A stretch of DNA of 64,000 nt from Symsagittifera roscoffensis (lineage: Eukaryota > Xenacoelomorpha > Acoela > Convolutidae): NCBI RefSeq assembly GCF_963678635.1, contig NC_087063.1, positions 33,540,682-33,604,681 of the forward strand. The letters run 5' to 3'. The notes under the pieces were generated by a model. That model had not been told where the DNA came from, did not search any database, and was given only the letters and a program-made list of their open reading frames with translations. Both the position numbers and the translations under genes were made by a program. How positions within the stretch are numbered: position 1 is the first letter of the stretch; each line of letters opens with the position of its first letter. Positions 42,781 to 55,625 of the stretch are shown here, in pieces.

Positions 42781-44148
42781 ATGAGAGAAATAGTTCACGT
42801 TCAGGTAGGCCAATGTGGAAACCAAATTGGAGCGAAGTTCTGGGAACTGATTACGGATGAGCACAATATCAACAAGGATGGAGCGTACGCGCCTAGTGAA
42901 GGTGACACCGAGGCTGACAAACAACTCAAACTCGAGAGGATAGATGTGTACTTCCAGGAAGCTCAGGGAGATCGGTATGTTCCCCGTGCGCTCTTGGTCG
43001 ATTTAGAACCCGGATGTCTTGATCAGATTCGGGCGGGTCCTATTGGGGGCTTATTCCGTCCAGACAACTACATCCACGCGGCAAGCGGAGCCGGAAATAA
43101 CTGGGCGAAAGGTCACTACACAGAAGGCGCCGAGCACGTAGACCTAGTTTTAGATTGTCTCCGAAAAGAGGCTGAAACCTGTGACTGCATGCAGGGTTTC
43201 CAGCTATGTCACTCCCTGGGGGGTGGCACTGGATCTGGAATGGGCACCTTGTTGGTGTCGAGGATCCGAGAGGAATACCCTGACAGGATATTCAGTACAT
43301 TCTCAGTTGTCCCCTCACCTAGTACTTCAGATGCTGTTGTAGAACCCTACAATGCCGTGTTCTCGTTGCACGTTTTGATTGATCAAACTGACCAGTCTTA
43401 TACCATTGATAACGAGGCACTGTATTCAATCTGGACTGGACCTCTGAAGAAGCCAAATCCCACTTATAGTGATTTGAATCACTTGGTGTCTAGAACTATG
43501 AGTGGAGTAACTACTTGTCTTCGATTCCCTGGACAACTGAATGCGGATCTCAGGAAACTGGCGACTAACATGGTTCCGTTCCCTAGGTCGCATTTCTTCA
43601 TGACTTCGGTCGCGCCTCTGACGAACAGAAGCAACCAAGCGTTCACTGCCCCGACTGTTAGTAACCTTCTGACTCAAATGTTCGATGCCAGAACCATGAT
43701 GACAAAGACGGATCCCAAGCAAGGCAAGTACTTGACTGTTGCGGCAATGTTCAGGGGTAAGATGTCAATGAAAGAAGTCGACGAACAGCTGATGTTGGCA
43801 CAGACGAAAAATAGCAGCTATTTTGTCGACTGGATCCCAAACAATGTCAAAACAGCGGTGTGTAACGTACCCGCTAAGGATGTTCCAATGTCTGCAACTT
43901 TTATTTGCAACAACACGTCAATCAAAAGCATGTTTCAGAGAATATCGGACCAATTTGAGAAAATGTTCAAGAAGAAAGCATATGTATTTTTCTACACAAA
44001 TGAGGGTATGGACGAAATGGAGTTCTGTGAGGCTCAGAATGACATGCAGGATCTGATCAGTGAGTACCAGAGCTACGAAGAGATGGTGGCCGGGGAACCC
44101 ATGTATGACGAAGAGCCAGGAGCGGAGCCGGAGGAAGAATACAGCTAA
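42781..44148 (+). CDS. Beta-tubulin, divergent, intronless
   Basis: 455 residues in one exon, complete from MREIVH (the N-terminal tetrapeptide that directs tubulin autoregulation) to EEEYS. The GTP-binding loop GGGTGSG is near residues 145-151; [17 protein letters not shown] and [14 protein letters not shown] are family hallmarks. Beta-tubulin pairs with alpha-tubulin to build microtubules. Unusual: the loop after residue 35 is longer than usual ([11 protein letters not shown]), several core positions differ from conventional beta-tubulins (for example [13 protein letters not shown]), and the acidic tail is short. Total length exceeds the usual 445. The lack of introns and divergence suggest a specialised, perhaps axonemal or germline, isotype or an old retrocopy under selection. 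Confidence 0.95.
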   Translation: MREIVHVQVGQCGNQIGAKFWELITDEHNINKDGAYAPSEGDTEADKQLKLERIDVYFQEAQGDRYVPRALLVDLEPGCLDQIRAGPIGGLFRPDNYIHAASGAGNNWAKGHYTEGAEHVDLVLDCLRKEAETCDCMQGFQLCHSLGGGTGSGMGTLLVSRIREEYPDRIFSTFSVVPSPSTSDAVVEPYNAVFSLHVLIDQTDQSYTIDNEALYSIWTGPLKKPNPTYSDLNHLVSRTMSGVTTCLRFPGQLNADLRKLATNMVPFPRSHFFMTSVAPLTNRSNQAFTAPTVSNLLTQMFDARTMMTKTDPKQGKYLTVAAMFRGKMSMKEVDEQLMLAQTKNSSYFVDWIPNNVKTAVCNVPAKDVPMSATFICNNTSIKSMFQRISDQFEKMFKKKAYVFFYTNEGMDEMEFCEAQNDMQDLISEYQSYEEMVAGEPMYDEEPGAEPEEEYS

Positions 44149-44687
44149 ACATTAAAAGTGGCAAATTCAGAGCTGTAAAATACTGAATATATTGAAAGAA
44201 CATTCTCGCAAGGAATGCACAAGTGTTCCTTGTTCGAACAGTCGAAGATGATTCATTGAGCTTCAAAATTTTTTATACAAATCTTATTGCTTTAAAAATA
44301 TATTTTTTATCTCATGACTGCTTCTCGACAACCGTGATGTTTTCTTTTCTATGGTACACTTAGCTGAAACCAAATCTAAGCAATTATGAGATTCTACGGT
44401 TGAATTTATTAGAACAATCAATGGAAAATGGGAATGTAAAGAAAGTTGAAGGTTTCTGTGTCCGATGTTTCCTCGTCGCTCACTAGGAATCAGTGCTGGG
44501 TCAACTGCTTTTCAAATTTAAATAAATGGTTTTCGGCAACACATGCATCAGTTAGATTATATGATGAGAATAGCTACATAAAACTTATATTAGTATGGTA
44601 TAATTTTTTATTTAGTACTGTTAAGTATTTTGTTATAATTATTTACGGTAAACTTATCAGCATAATATTAATTAATAGTATTTTACT
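44149..44687. other. Tubulin 3' region
   Basis: ATTAAA at about 44151 lies too close to the stop to be a likely poly(A) signal; no AATAAA was found nearby. No further gene seen. Confidence 0.4.
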
Positions 44688-45416
44688 CAGGCGCGGATCT
44701 AGGAATTTCTCGAAGGGGGGGGCAGATTGTTGAAACTTTTGTCGACCTTTTTTTTAGGCCGACCAAATTAATTTTATGAGCTCTCCCAAACCATTATAAA
44801 GACCAGGGGCGGATTTAGGGGGGGGGGGGGGGCGGACGCCCCCCCCCCTCAATGATTCGACCCCTGCCGACCCAAAGGGTCCCCCCTTAAATACTTTTTC
44901 AGAAATCCATTTTTGGCCGACCGACACTAAAATTTTTCTAAAGGCGCCTTGGACGCCATTATATACTAACTTTGAGGGGGAGCGCGCGCCAAAAAAAACG
45001 CGATTTTTTTGTCCAAAACCTTTCAAAAAGTGCCCAAATACGGCTTTTTTTACTGTTTTTTCAAAAATTTGCCTGCGGCACAGAAAATTTAGCCAAAATA
45101 GGGTCAAAACAGAGCTTTGGGAGGGCTCGAAAAATCAATTTGGTCGACCTAAAAAAAAGGGTCGTCAAAATTTTGGAAAATTTTTTGAAAATCTGCCCCC
45201 CCCCTCGAGAAAATCCTAGATCCACCCCTGATAAAGACCCTAATTTGACCCTAAAGTTAGTATAGGTTGGCGAAAGTTTTAAGGGTCCGTCACCAAATAT
45301 GGATATCTCAAAATAGTACAAAGGGGGGACTCAAAATAGTACAAAGGGGGGGGGGGTCGAATCCCTGAGGGGGGGGGGTTGGGTGGACGTCCGCTCCACC
45401 TCTAAATCCGCCACTG
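44688..45416. mobile_element. hAT-like MITE, outer element
   Basis: Left end CAGGCGCGGATCTAGG and right end CTAAATCCGCCACTG are inverted. Perfect 8-base target duplications ATTTTACT lie at 44680-44687 and 45417-45424. A second MITE is inserted inside it. Long G runs are present in both. Confidence 0.85.
44804..45230. mobile_element. hAT-like MITE nested in the outer element
   Basis: Left end CAGGGGCGGATTTAGG, right end CCTAGATCCACCCCTG, inverted with two mismatches. Perfect 8-base duplications ATAAAGAC at 44796-44803 and 45231-45238. About 427 bases, no coding capacity. Confidence 0.9.
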
Positions 45417-45429
45417 ATTTTACTGTTGT

Positions 45430-47840
45430 TAGTGAACTTTATACAAAAGTTTTGTTTGAATAAACTGCTGAAGTTTTTTGAAACTCTTCCAATTAAAAAT
45501 AACTTGCCACACGACTCAAAAATCATGTAGGCAGCTTATTTTTTTCTGTAAAATGAAATTCGAATGATTTAAACTCACCATGAAATTCGAATGAATTAAA
45601 TTTGAGTTCAGAAAAAAATATATGATCAAATTAAAAGAATTGTGAAAGCACGCGAAGGCTGGGTTTCCAATTTCATTGTCTCTTTACACAAGCAAATGTT
45701 AGCGCTATACTACGATTTTTTTTTCGATTCCAAGCCGCATAAGTTAGTGCCATTTTTTGAAAAATGCCAATTTTAGTGTCTGGGTAGTTGGTTTTTAGTA
45801 AATACAAACCGAAATATTAATGTGATCGGTATATTAAAGACAACTAATTAGGCTGTAGACTCCAAAGCTGTAGGTAGTCGATGGCATGAATTCAATTCCC
45901 ACAGGGGTAATTTTTTGTGTGTTTGAGAAGTGCAGCTTTGCCTATTTTTGAGTGTGTATGTAATTCCCTGTGAGTAAATCTCTGCTTTTGTATGCGGATG
46001 GCAAATTGGCTGTAACTGCATTGACGTAACAGAAAATTACGTTATATTTAAAAAAAAAATTTTGTTCTGGTTTTCTCTTTTTAGCTTTGAGGGTGAATCT
46101 TTCAACTAGGGTTTTCTTTAATAATTTCACTGATAATAAAACAGATTACAAATGGAGACAAAAACTCAAGTATTTTCTGCATCTTCTATTTGAGGTTTTT
46201 CTTGCATCTCTTCAATTTTAGTGCATTGAGCGCTTGTAATTTTTTTTTGCAATTGCCACTTAGCCTTCGATTTTCCCCATAGTGGGTATTGACACTTTAC
46301 GTATTATCTTATACTTTTTTTTGTGGCTTGGTTTCTGGTATTTGCTTTTTTTTATCTCCATATTATTGGATGTTTTGGAATTTTGATCTATTTTGTCACA
46401 TTTTGGGAGTTTCGTATTATCCAATGTTTTGGTTCCTGCGGAGCCCTAATATTTAATATAATCACTCAACTTTCAACAGAATCCTACCACTGCTTGATGA
46501 TGAAAAATTCAATTGATGTTTAACTTAAGAATGGTCTGATTTATCTCATTTTTTGATCAAAAATTTGCACAAAATGGTCGAAGTTCTGCTCTATTGCTCG
46601 GTAATAGGTATTTTGCGGTCATACTTCTACTAAGCGAATAAACTTATATGGCCCTGCCGTATCAACGAATTGTTTCAGACTTCATACAAGTTGTTTCGTG
46701 CAATCATGCTTCAAGTCATTGTTTATAGAGACTGCACTACACTGGGCGTTTATCGCAGTTTCTTGGTTGGTTGTTTTTTGTTATGTGATGCAATCAATCT
46801 CGGCTTATTGAAAACTGAAGTTTCAATTTAGATTTTAATAATAGAAATTTAGGATCAACCGTAGAATCCCCCCCCCCCAAATCGAATCACCCCAAGGATA
46901 AAGTATTTAACGCGAGAAGAATTCTGCGAATAAAATATAACCAATCAATAAAAAACCAATATATGTCTTTGAACGACTTCCTGCAACTGAAGCCGAAATC
47001 GAAATAGAGCAGAGGCGGCGAAACGTGGTATGAACACCGTTACCAATAGCTGCGTTATATCAGTGGCCATCAAGGACCCTAATATTCAACGAAATTTTGT
47101 TGAGGTCAACTGTATGACTGATCTAGATAAACAGAAAAAAAAACAGCTTTAAAGCGCAATTTCGACGATAATGCCGATGCAGCGGGCAGTTCAGCTTCGA
47201 GTGAGAAAACATCCCCGGAACACAAACGCCAAAACAGAAGATAATAGTAAAGATGACATCTGCAGAAACTGAACTGAAACTATACAAAAATATCTTTGTT
47301 GAATCTGTAACGTACATGAGATTTGTAACGTACATGAGACTTTGTAACCATTAGCACCTAATGAAAAAGAACCCAAACTGCTCAACGAGCGGAAAAAAGA
47401 CTTCAATTTCACTTTTTTAATGTTTTTTCTTCAGACCAGAAAAAAAACAGTTTTTTGGTTTTAGTTTGCGAAGCGAATTATGTTTTTTCCTTTTCTTTTT
47501 CCTGTGACTACGCAGGGGTTCTGAAAGTTGCTTGTACGATGCATCCTTGTAGTTACGCACGGAAAAAGTGCTTCGTAAAAAATACATAGAAAAAAATCTT
47601 GAAAGTAAGTTTTACAAGGTAGGAAACTGGAGCGAAAAGTAATATAAAAAAACTGGTATATCAAAATTTATCAAAATAAGAAATCAAAATTGAGGGAAGA
47701 ATACAGGTTGGGTCGAGGGAAGATAGTTCTACTTACTTTCTATATCAAATCCTGTCTGCCAACAATGTCATTTCAGGAGAAACAAAAATACTAATCATAC
47801 TATTTTACTTCAAAGTATTCACTCAATAAGAAAAACATCG
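45430..47840. other. AT-rich region without recognised gene
   Basis: A tRNA-like B-box piece GAATTCAATTCCCACAGGGG near 45890 is followed by a GAAGTGCAGCTTTGCC palindrome-like motif near 45927. A C run lies at about 46868. No supported ORF. Confidence 0.45.
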
Positions 47841-47849
47841 TTCAGCTGC

Positions 47850-50290
47850 AGGTTCAAATTGAACCACTGCATAAATTACTTTTAGCAATATGTGTAACGG
47901 ACACATGATTGAAACCGGAGGATCCAAAATAAATGTTCCAATTAAAACGATACAAAAACATCGAGACTAGTGGTGGGAAAAAAAGGGGCGGAGGTGTAGG
48001 TATCTTTGTGCGTGAGGACACTCAATATCAGATAAGGTAAAAAATTAACGATATTAATCTTCGAATGATATTTTTGGAACCGTAAAAAAATAGCCAGCGT
48101 GGACATTCCACCGAGTGCAGTCAATCACCAGACCAAATTACAAAATTTCCTTGATAATTCAGTGGATGGCCCAGGATCATATCAAATAGTATTAGGAGAC
48201 TTCAATATAAACAGTATGAGTAGCTCAAAAAATGGAATTAAATTAGTAGCTTAATGATAGGGAATGAAATTTCCTGCTTGATTACCAAACAACCTACGAT
48301 GGTAAGAACAAAGTCAAAAACATGCATAAGTTAAAATTTTTTCAAGTCAGACAGGCAGCAGTACGGCAAGGAAAACAGCGATCTCAGGTATTTTTGAGGT
48401 TAATTATCATTTAAATGTGGCGGGTGAAAAAACCAAACTGAACAATTTGTCTCTCTAAAAATTGGTCTTTTACTCAACAGAAGAAAGTATAATAGAACAG
48501 TTCAAAACCAGCTTGAAAATTGACTTCGACTACTCAAAAGAAAATACGTATAAATAATGCTGCGAGGAGGGCTTTACTCAACATCACGTAATGCTTCTTG
48601 ACAATTGGAATAAATTTATCCCGGAGAAACCAAAAAGATAAAACTCATGTAAGACTTTTTGTAATAATAACCAAGGTCAAAATGAAGCAAACAAAAAGAA
48701 TAGGCCTAGAAGATTTGAAAAAAGTGAACTGCAGAAGCTAGAGATGAAAATAATTGCAAAATATTTTGGTTGAAAAAGTTGATAGCAAAAATAAAAAGAT
48801 TTTCATCAGAGCCAACTGCAGGCACAAGCCGCAAAAAACATAAGGATTTTTTCTTTCAATTGATTAAAAAAATTACCGGGACTGCTAGAAAAAAATGTTT
48901 TAACACAGAGAATATGGTCACAGACGCAGATTTATTCAAAAATTGTTCCGGAAATATAGACCAAAAATTAGCAGACGCTTTCCACAAACCGCACATCAGA
49001 CGTCAAAGCAGAAAAGATGTTAAAATGTCAAGGTTTTTGAGACCAGTGACACGCTATGAAATTGAACAGATCTTAAAAAATTTTAAAAAGAGATTCAGCC
49101 TGGATTGCCACGACATTAAAGAACTACTAGAGCCTGTCCTAGCTGTTTTTTTTTCAAAAATGTTTTGACAAAAACATTGTTCCGAGCTCATTAAATGTTG
49201 CAAAAGCGATACCTATACATAAACAAGCGAATGAACACCAACCCTCCATTTTTAGACCAATATCAATCTTACCAATCTTTGGAGAAAAAAAACTAGAACG
49301 ATTAATATAAGGCCGATTTTTAGATTTTGTTAATCAACAAAAAAAATACATCAATCTCAGTTCGGTTTCAGGCGAAAAAGAAGTACTGTTGACGCTGTTG
49401 CTTCTCTAGTAAAAAAATAAATAAATTAGAACAACCAAACTATTGAAACTCAGTGTACATTTCTTGATTTAAAAAAACTGTTTCAAAAGTTCTGTTGATC
49501 ACAAGCTTGTTTTAAACAATTGTTATGATAAAGTATATTGTTACGATTTTGGTATAAGAGGACCAGCATATGATATTCTAATCATTTTTATCAGAACCTA
49601 AACAGTTTGTAAGGATCAACAAAATCAAATCGCCTAGTCAAATAAGTAAATACGGAGTCCCGCGGGGCTCAATTCTCGGACCTCTACTTTTCATTCTGTT
49701 TATGAATGATATACCAAAAATGAATGAAAACACAAATGCTTATTTCTATGCCGATGATAAAGCCATTTAAACTCAGACTGAAAAATGAAAACTGATTGAA
49801 AGCAATGAAAATACATTGACAAAAAAAATGGTTGGACTAAAATAAACTGACTTTGAATTTAGATAAAACTAAAACAGTTAGTTTCATAAAACGAAATGAA
49901 AAAGAAAAGATGAACAACGACGACATAAGGCAAAAATCTGTTTAAAAATATCTGGGTTTGTATCTCGATAGAAAACTGGAATTCATAGATTACATTGGTA
50001 TTATTAATGCTAAGCTTAATAATTTCTGTGGAATCAATTATCATCTGCGTAAATTTTTAAATAAACAGCAGCTGACCCAGTTTTACCAAACATGCGTTAA
50101 ACTTGTTGTTCTGTATGGCGTGTTGTTAAAAGGGTTGACTTCCCAATCAAACCTTGACAAGATTGATTTTAATATCAACAGATTCAATAGAGTCTTAACT
50201 TTCAAGAAAAAGATCGAATCATTATATTTATTGCTGGAAAAATTGAAAAAATTTAATTTAAAAGAGCGCGAAATATACAAACGCTGAAAA
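47850..50290 (+). pseudogene. Decayed non-LTR retrotransposon ORF2
   Basis: Endonuclease pieces: RGGGVGIFVRED near 47985-48020 and VLGDFNINS near 48195-48220. A region at about 48770-49170 is open for 132 codons (RT leader). RT pieces: FRPISILPIFG near 49250, GVPRGSILGPLLF near 49650-49690, YADDK near 49745-49765, then LDRKLEFIDYIG near 49960 and a 109-codon stretch to 50287. Many stops and shifts separate them, so it is dead. Confidence 0.8.
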
Positions 50291-51092
50291 TTTTTCCGCG
50301 AATTTATTCGCGGTGAATGTGAATCTCAGCGAAATTATCACATGTGAAGAACTATTCAATTTACATCATAATCATTAACGAATAAAAAAATTAGTGACCA
50401 ACTCTAAAAAACGATAAATTTTCAATTGTTATTAGAACTAACTCGAAAACTGTACAACTGCCTTTGTAAACTTTTTCCGAATTTATTTGAAATGATTAGC
50501 AAAATCCGCGTTAAGATTCTAGAGACCATGTCCTCGTTAAGATTCTAGAGACCACAATAATAGGAAATAAAGAGTTAATAAGTTTAATTTTCTACTTTTT
50601 CTATGAGTATCGATTTTCTCTCATCAAAATTTTCAAATTTATTGTTTTTTACTTCTAACTAAATAATTTCTCATTTTTCTAGTCTTGAAAAGTTTTCATT
50701 CTATACTATTGTAACAAAAAAACGGTGGTATTACACCACCATGCCGATTAAAACTTGTTCTTTTTTGCGCTCAGAGATGTCTGAAAACAGGCAGATTTTG
50801 TCTGATGACGATCTCCCAGATTGGGTTCTTTCACGTGGTCATTTATATAAATCATACTGATCAATGTGAACCTATACTGGAAACAATTTATTATTTTTAT
50901 TATTATTTAGAGGGGTTGGGTTAAAATATGGATTTTTCATAAACTAAATTTGAGTTTAGCCTAGATTCGTTCAAAATTAACCGTATTACTAAAGAAAATA
51001 GAATTGAAACATTAATTTGTGTAATTAATAGCATTAGGGTTATCTAAAAGAGTGAAGCCGCAATTTTTTAATGCGATTTAAGAACTTGATAT
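50291..51092. other. Spacer with small repeats
   Basis: CGTTAAGATTCTAGAGACCA occurs twice, at 50509-50528 and 50535-50554. A GGTGGT/ACCACC hairpin lies near 50722-50740. The 3' untranslated region of the NPHP4-like gene should read leftwards from 51092; AATTAA/ATTAAA-like sequences occur but no clear poly(A) signal. Confidence 0.45.
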
Positions 51093-53288
51093 TCACATGT
51101 AGGTGGTTTTTATACAGAAAGTATCTTCGTTGTTATTATCATCGTCGTTTACGTACAAGATAATTTCGGTTGATCCTCTTTGAGCTACGGGCAGAAATGT
51201 CAACCCAAGCATGCATTCCTCTCCGGATTCTAAAACCTTCTAATTTTCGCCCAAATACAACAGATCGCTTCTATCTGTATGGAGGTGAAATTTTTTCCTG
51301 ATAGGGTAATTGTTCGTGAAAGGTATTTTCTTCACGGATCCTTTGCCCCCGTTAACTGGAAGTTTGATCTCAAACGCTTTGGTGATTTGGGGCAACGAAC
51401 AGTTTGCATTTATCAACCACGAATGGATTTTCTGGTGATAGTCAATATCTACTACATTCACGAAGAAATGCTTGTTTCCAGGTCTAAGCGGCCGAACTAG
51501 TATTTCTAACTCGACTAGACTAACAGACGAGAGAATGAAAGGCTCGCACGGGTCCACTTCCATTTCGGCTGGATCCGAAATAAACACCTTCACGAGTCTC
51601 GAGGCACCCGAACCCTTGATCACGAGTGAAAACCGAGAAGCTTGACCCGCGACGCATTGAACATCGCATCTTTTCAGCGACTCGATGACGAACATCCATG
51701 TTTGAGTAGGCGCCAATCGGAATTCGCCTTCGTAAACTGAGACGTAGAACTTTTTAACCGAAGGTGAAGGACCCGTAAGGGTCTTTATATTAACGTCTTG
51801 AGGATCACTTGCAGTCCCAGGTGCTCCAGTAGTGCAAATTGTGTTCACGTCGCTGCACAGAGCAATTAGTTTACCCGAAAAGTGAGTGTTAGTTCGACCG
51901 GCCGATAGTGGAGGCAGCCGAATAGACTTTTTAACGACAGTCTTTTCTGGATGACTAAATCGGAACGTTTGATCGACCAGAATGGGCTGATGAACTACGT
52001 TCAAATTGAGGATTGAGACTGGCTTCTCCGTTGGATCTTTTATCTGGACCTTTACTGTGCTAGTTTCCAGATTTTGGTTGTCTCCCAAAAGTGTCTCTTT
52101 ATCGGATGAGCTGATAGGACTCACGAGTGGCATCGAGCTATCGGCATAGAGGCTAGTGTACTTGAATGGAATGTAGACTAACTCGTGGGGTTTCAGGAAT
52201 ATTTTAACGATTCCAGAAGATTCCAAATCAGAAGTCGTATTTTCATCTGTGTTTGAGTCGTCGATGAATATATCCGCAATGGGAGTTGTTGAATTTTTGA
52301 GAGCTTTCAGTAACCTGAGCTCTTTTGTGTTCGTTACCGGACGAATTGAACGGTTGTCGCCGCAATGAATGAAGAAAAAGGTATCTTCATTAAATGGGTT
52401 CCGGAACTGAAATTCGACCAGCTCGGCGACTCCGAAACTGGCAAACACAGAGTGTTCTGTTGTAATATCCGACAACAACATACTGTGTATTGTGTTTTGC
52501 TTAGTAGCTGATCTGTACTCTTCGATCAGCTTTAATTCCTTCTGCTTTTCCTCTCGTTCGAATCTCTGAATTGTCAAACTTTCCATTTTGGACATTTTAG
52601 TCGCGTCCAGAGTGCCGCCGGTGCTGTTAGCGAGAAGCGACGAACGCATTTGACGCATTCGAAGGAGCTTTCGATCTCTGTCTTCAGGTAATTTTCCCCC
52701 CGTTAATCGAAGACTCTCTTTTTCGCTCAGAAGCATTGTGTTTAGCGTTCGATCGACCTCTGGTAGTCTGTTAGCTTGCTTTTTAGTCCTGTTAAGAGTC
52801 GTTGCGCTTAAGTCACGGGCTACAGAACCCGTTTTAGCGTACATCAGTGATTTTTCAAACCCCAAACTACGACTCAATGATCCCTGTGATGACCTGGAGT
52901 GACCTATATTGACTAATCTCATGTGTAGATGGCCTGATTTTACCGATTTCTGACTGTTGACTGGTCTAATAAGGCTGCCCGTGGTTCCTAGATCTCCAAT
53001 CATAGAAGTAGACTCGGATGCGAACTCCTGTGACAATACCTCATACTCAAAGGTCGTCTGAGTGGCTGGTCTTCCTTGTCTCAGTAGATACTTCAGATCA
53101 ACCGCGCATGATCCTAGATGCATTAAACTATCTCCATTCCAAACATCGATTATCAGTTTCTGAGATGCCAAGTACTTGATGACACATTCCGTTTCACCTG
53201 ACTGCAAAACCGAAGGATCCAAATAGAATTTGTACAGACATCCGGGAGGTTCATTTGCGAGAGCCTGATCTTGCTGCATTCGTTGCAA
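51093..53288 (-). CDS. NPHP4: Nephrocystin-4 C-terminal half, single exon, one in-frame TAG
   Basis: Minus strand. The frame is open from at least 53297 down to TAG at 51240-51242 (682 codons from the first ATG at 53286-53288), and the same frame continues another 48 codons to TGA at 51093-51095. NPHP4 landmarks appear in order: DVWNGDSLM, LLRQGRPA, TTEHSVFASFGVAEL, FLKPHELVYIPFKY, VDQTFRFSHPE, KKSIRLPP, TQTWMFVI, VQCVAGQ, PLRPGNKHFF and HLHTDRSDLLYL. The codons after the TAG match the family C-terminus (an LTFLP segment, then IILYVNDDD and an FCIKT end). NPHP4 is a scaffold of the ciliary transition zone. The N-terminal half is absent: duplication copy B begins at 53298, nine bases upstream of the first ATG. 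It could be a large last exon of a real gene, a 5'-truncated retrocopy, or a gene cut by the duplication. Confidence 0.85.
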
Positions 53289-54109
53289 AATAAATGGTAG
53301 ATGTGTAAAAATTGAACAAAACGCTCTCTTTTTTTAAATTTAAGCAGTATGAAGGAGGATGCGTGATGTTTTTGATATACAGAAAACTAAATCCAAAATT
53401 GAAACCTGCGCTAGATAACATGAGTGATAATTATGAAAACGTATAGGTTGAAACAAACAAATTTCTACCTTAATCAATTTGGCTTACGAACAAGTTAACG
53501 ATAATTGTCCTGAAAAATTTGTTAGAAGTTTGATTGTGCTCAAACTTTTAATAAACGACTAATTCTTTTAAGTGATTAGTGTTTAAATTCTTAAATTAAA
53601 ATTGAAAGGATTATTTGAATCACCTTTTGTTTCGCAGGACATGGAGGTTGAAATTAAACCATTCCAACTCATTCAATGAGTTAAATTGATCACATGATCA
53701 GTGATAGCTCTGATTTTGATGCATCAAACAAGTCCTTCATTTCTTAAATTAAAACAATATTTCTGCTCAATAATAATTAACAATAAAGATGCAGTGCAAT
53801 GTGTCATAGCTTGTGATAAACTAGAAGTGATAAAGCAAAAAATTACCCATTAGATGACTTCTAATCAATAAATTGTTAAATACAACGAGGTAAAACAACG
53901 CTCAAAAATTGGACAGTACCAAATACAACGCTCAAAAATTGGGCAGTAAAAACAACGCATTAAGTTGGGCAGGAAAATTATCAATTGTCGAAGAAAATCA
54001 ATAAGATATCTCTGGTTCGGGACACTTTGTTGCAGACACAATTACCGACAGTTGAATTATGTAACCTATTTAATTGAATTGTTCCGCCCATTGAAAAGGG
54101 GGAGGAAGT

Positions 54110-54557
54110 TTGTACTCATGTGTGTTTAATTTTTTTTTCTTTTTGCTTTCCACGAAAAATCAGGTACAATAAATAATTATCGGACTCGGTCGAGTGATGT
54201 ATCATATAGAAGCCTTTCAGTGGGAATTCGAGCGACGCTAAAAAAATTTCAAAACATGGTCACCGTGTCGAGAAAAACTGGTTCGAAACTTTTTGTCCGA
54301 ATTCCAGCCAGCAAGCAGGCTTATTTTTAGGAGATTCGCAGTATTAATAGTGATACTGCGAATATTTGCAAAAAAAATATTTTTTACTAGTCATTTTTCG
54401 AAGAAAATTTTTGTCGAACATTGGAAATGCCTAAAACCTAGAATTTCGTTCAGATCTTTTCATCGTAACACGCACAAAATAAAACGAAGCTCATTTTCAA
54501 AAATCAATAATTTTTTCTTAAGTATACTTGCACAGCATCCGGCTATCCTTGTTAACA
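54110..54557 (+). repeat. Dispersed repeat family, copy in duplication B
   Basis: Counterpart of 27070-27625, somewhat shortened. Confidence 0.6.
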
Positions 54558-54836
54558 TTAAGTTTTTTCGATGAGATTATTCAAATAAAACAAATGGAGC
54601 ACCTACTTATACTGCTACAGAAAAATAGTGAAAAAAAGTAAAAATTACCAGAAAAAATCACATGATATGGCAATCTATCAAAACCCATTGCCAAAAAGAC
54701 GAAATTAATCTTATTACACTTGCGAGAGCAAATGTCTTGTAATCGGGAACTAGCTTTTTTTCCCGTAAACAACTTTGCTAACACACCTGTAATTGAATTT
54801 GATGCTGCTTTATTATTAAACCTTCGTACATTCTAC

Positions 54837-54910
54837 TCCCCAGCGCACTTGGTCTAGAGGTAATGAAGTTGGCTTTACAAAGAATGGTAAGGCAACCGAG
54901 TCCTGCCCGG
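54837..54910 (+). repeat. tRNA-like SINE head, copy B
   Basis: Counterpart of 31210-31290; here it directly follows the unfilled LINE target site at 54813-54834. Confidence 0.45.
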
Positions 54911-55064
54911 AACTTGTTTTTTTTCCGTGTCTGACATCGATTTTTTTTTCCGGGGAAACATTGAAAAAATTATATAAGTCGTTCTACAGTTTGTTAACTT
55001 ATGTTTCGTCGGCTTAGCTGCCATACCACGAGTTGTTTTGCTCCAACCAGGTCGGTTGATAGTA

Positions 55065-55625
55065 TAAAAGTACGTTCAAACTCTTTAAAGCGATCAGGTT
55101 TTTTTTATGACAACAATTTCCTTTGGTATTTTTTGATTTCGACTCAATTGATGTCTAATCACATGTTGTAGGCTTAGAGAAAGTCCGTAAAAATACTAAA
55201 AGCTTGCTTTATGCTAGTTGTTGTGGTTCTCGTCTGTTTTTCTGAGACTCATTTTTTCGTATTTCAAAAAAAAACTTGATTTTTTTGTAGCAACGGTTTC
55301 CTTCAACGTTTTTTGTTTTTGGATCAATTGGCATCTAACCACGTGTTCTTGACTTAATGAACGCTTGGAACATGCTAAAAACTTGCTTAAAGCTAGGTTT
55401 GTGTTTCTTGTTTGTTTTTCTGAGATTGAATTTTTCGTATTTCCAAAAAAAATTGTTGATTAGCTTTTTCATGACCAATTTTGTTTGCCATTTTTTGGGT
55501 TCGGATCAATTGATGTCTTACCACGTTTTGTTAGCTTGATGAAAGCTCGGAAAATGCTAAAAGCTTGTTTTTTTTGCTAGTGGTTGTTTTTCTAATCTCT
55601 TTTTCTGAGATTGACTTTTTCTTAT
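55065..55625 (+). repeat. Three diverged tandem units of about 170 bases, copy B
   Basis: Counterpart of 31555-32090. Confidence 0.6.

Noticed and set aside
44754-45526. ORFs with Gly/Pro-rich runs near 45 kb
   Set aside because: They arise from G and C runs in MITE ends.
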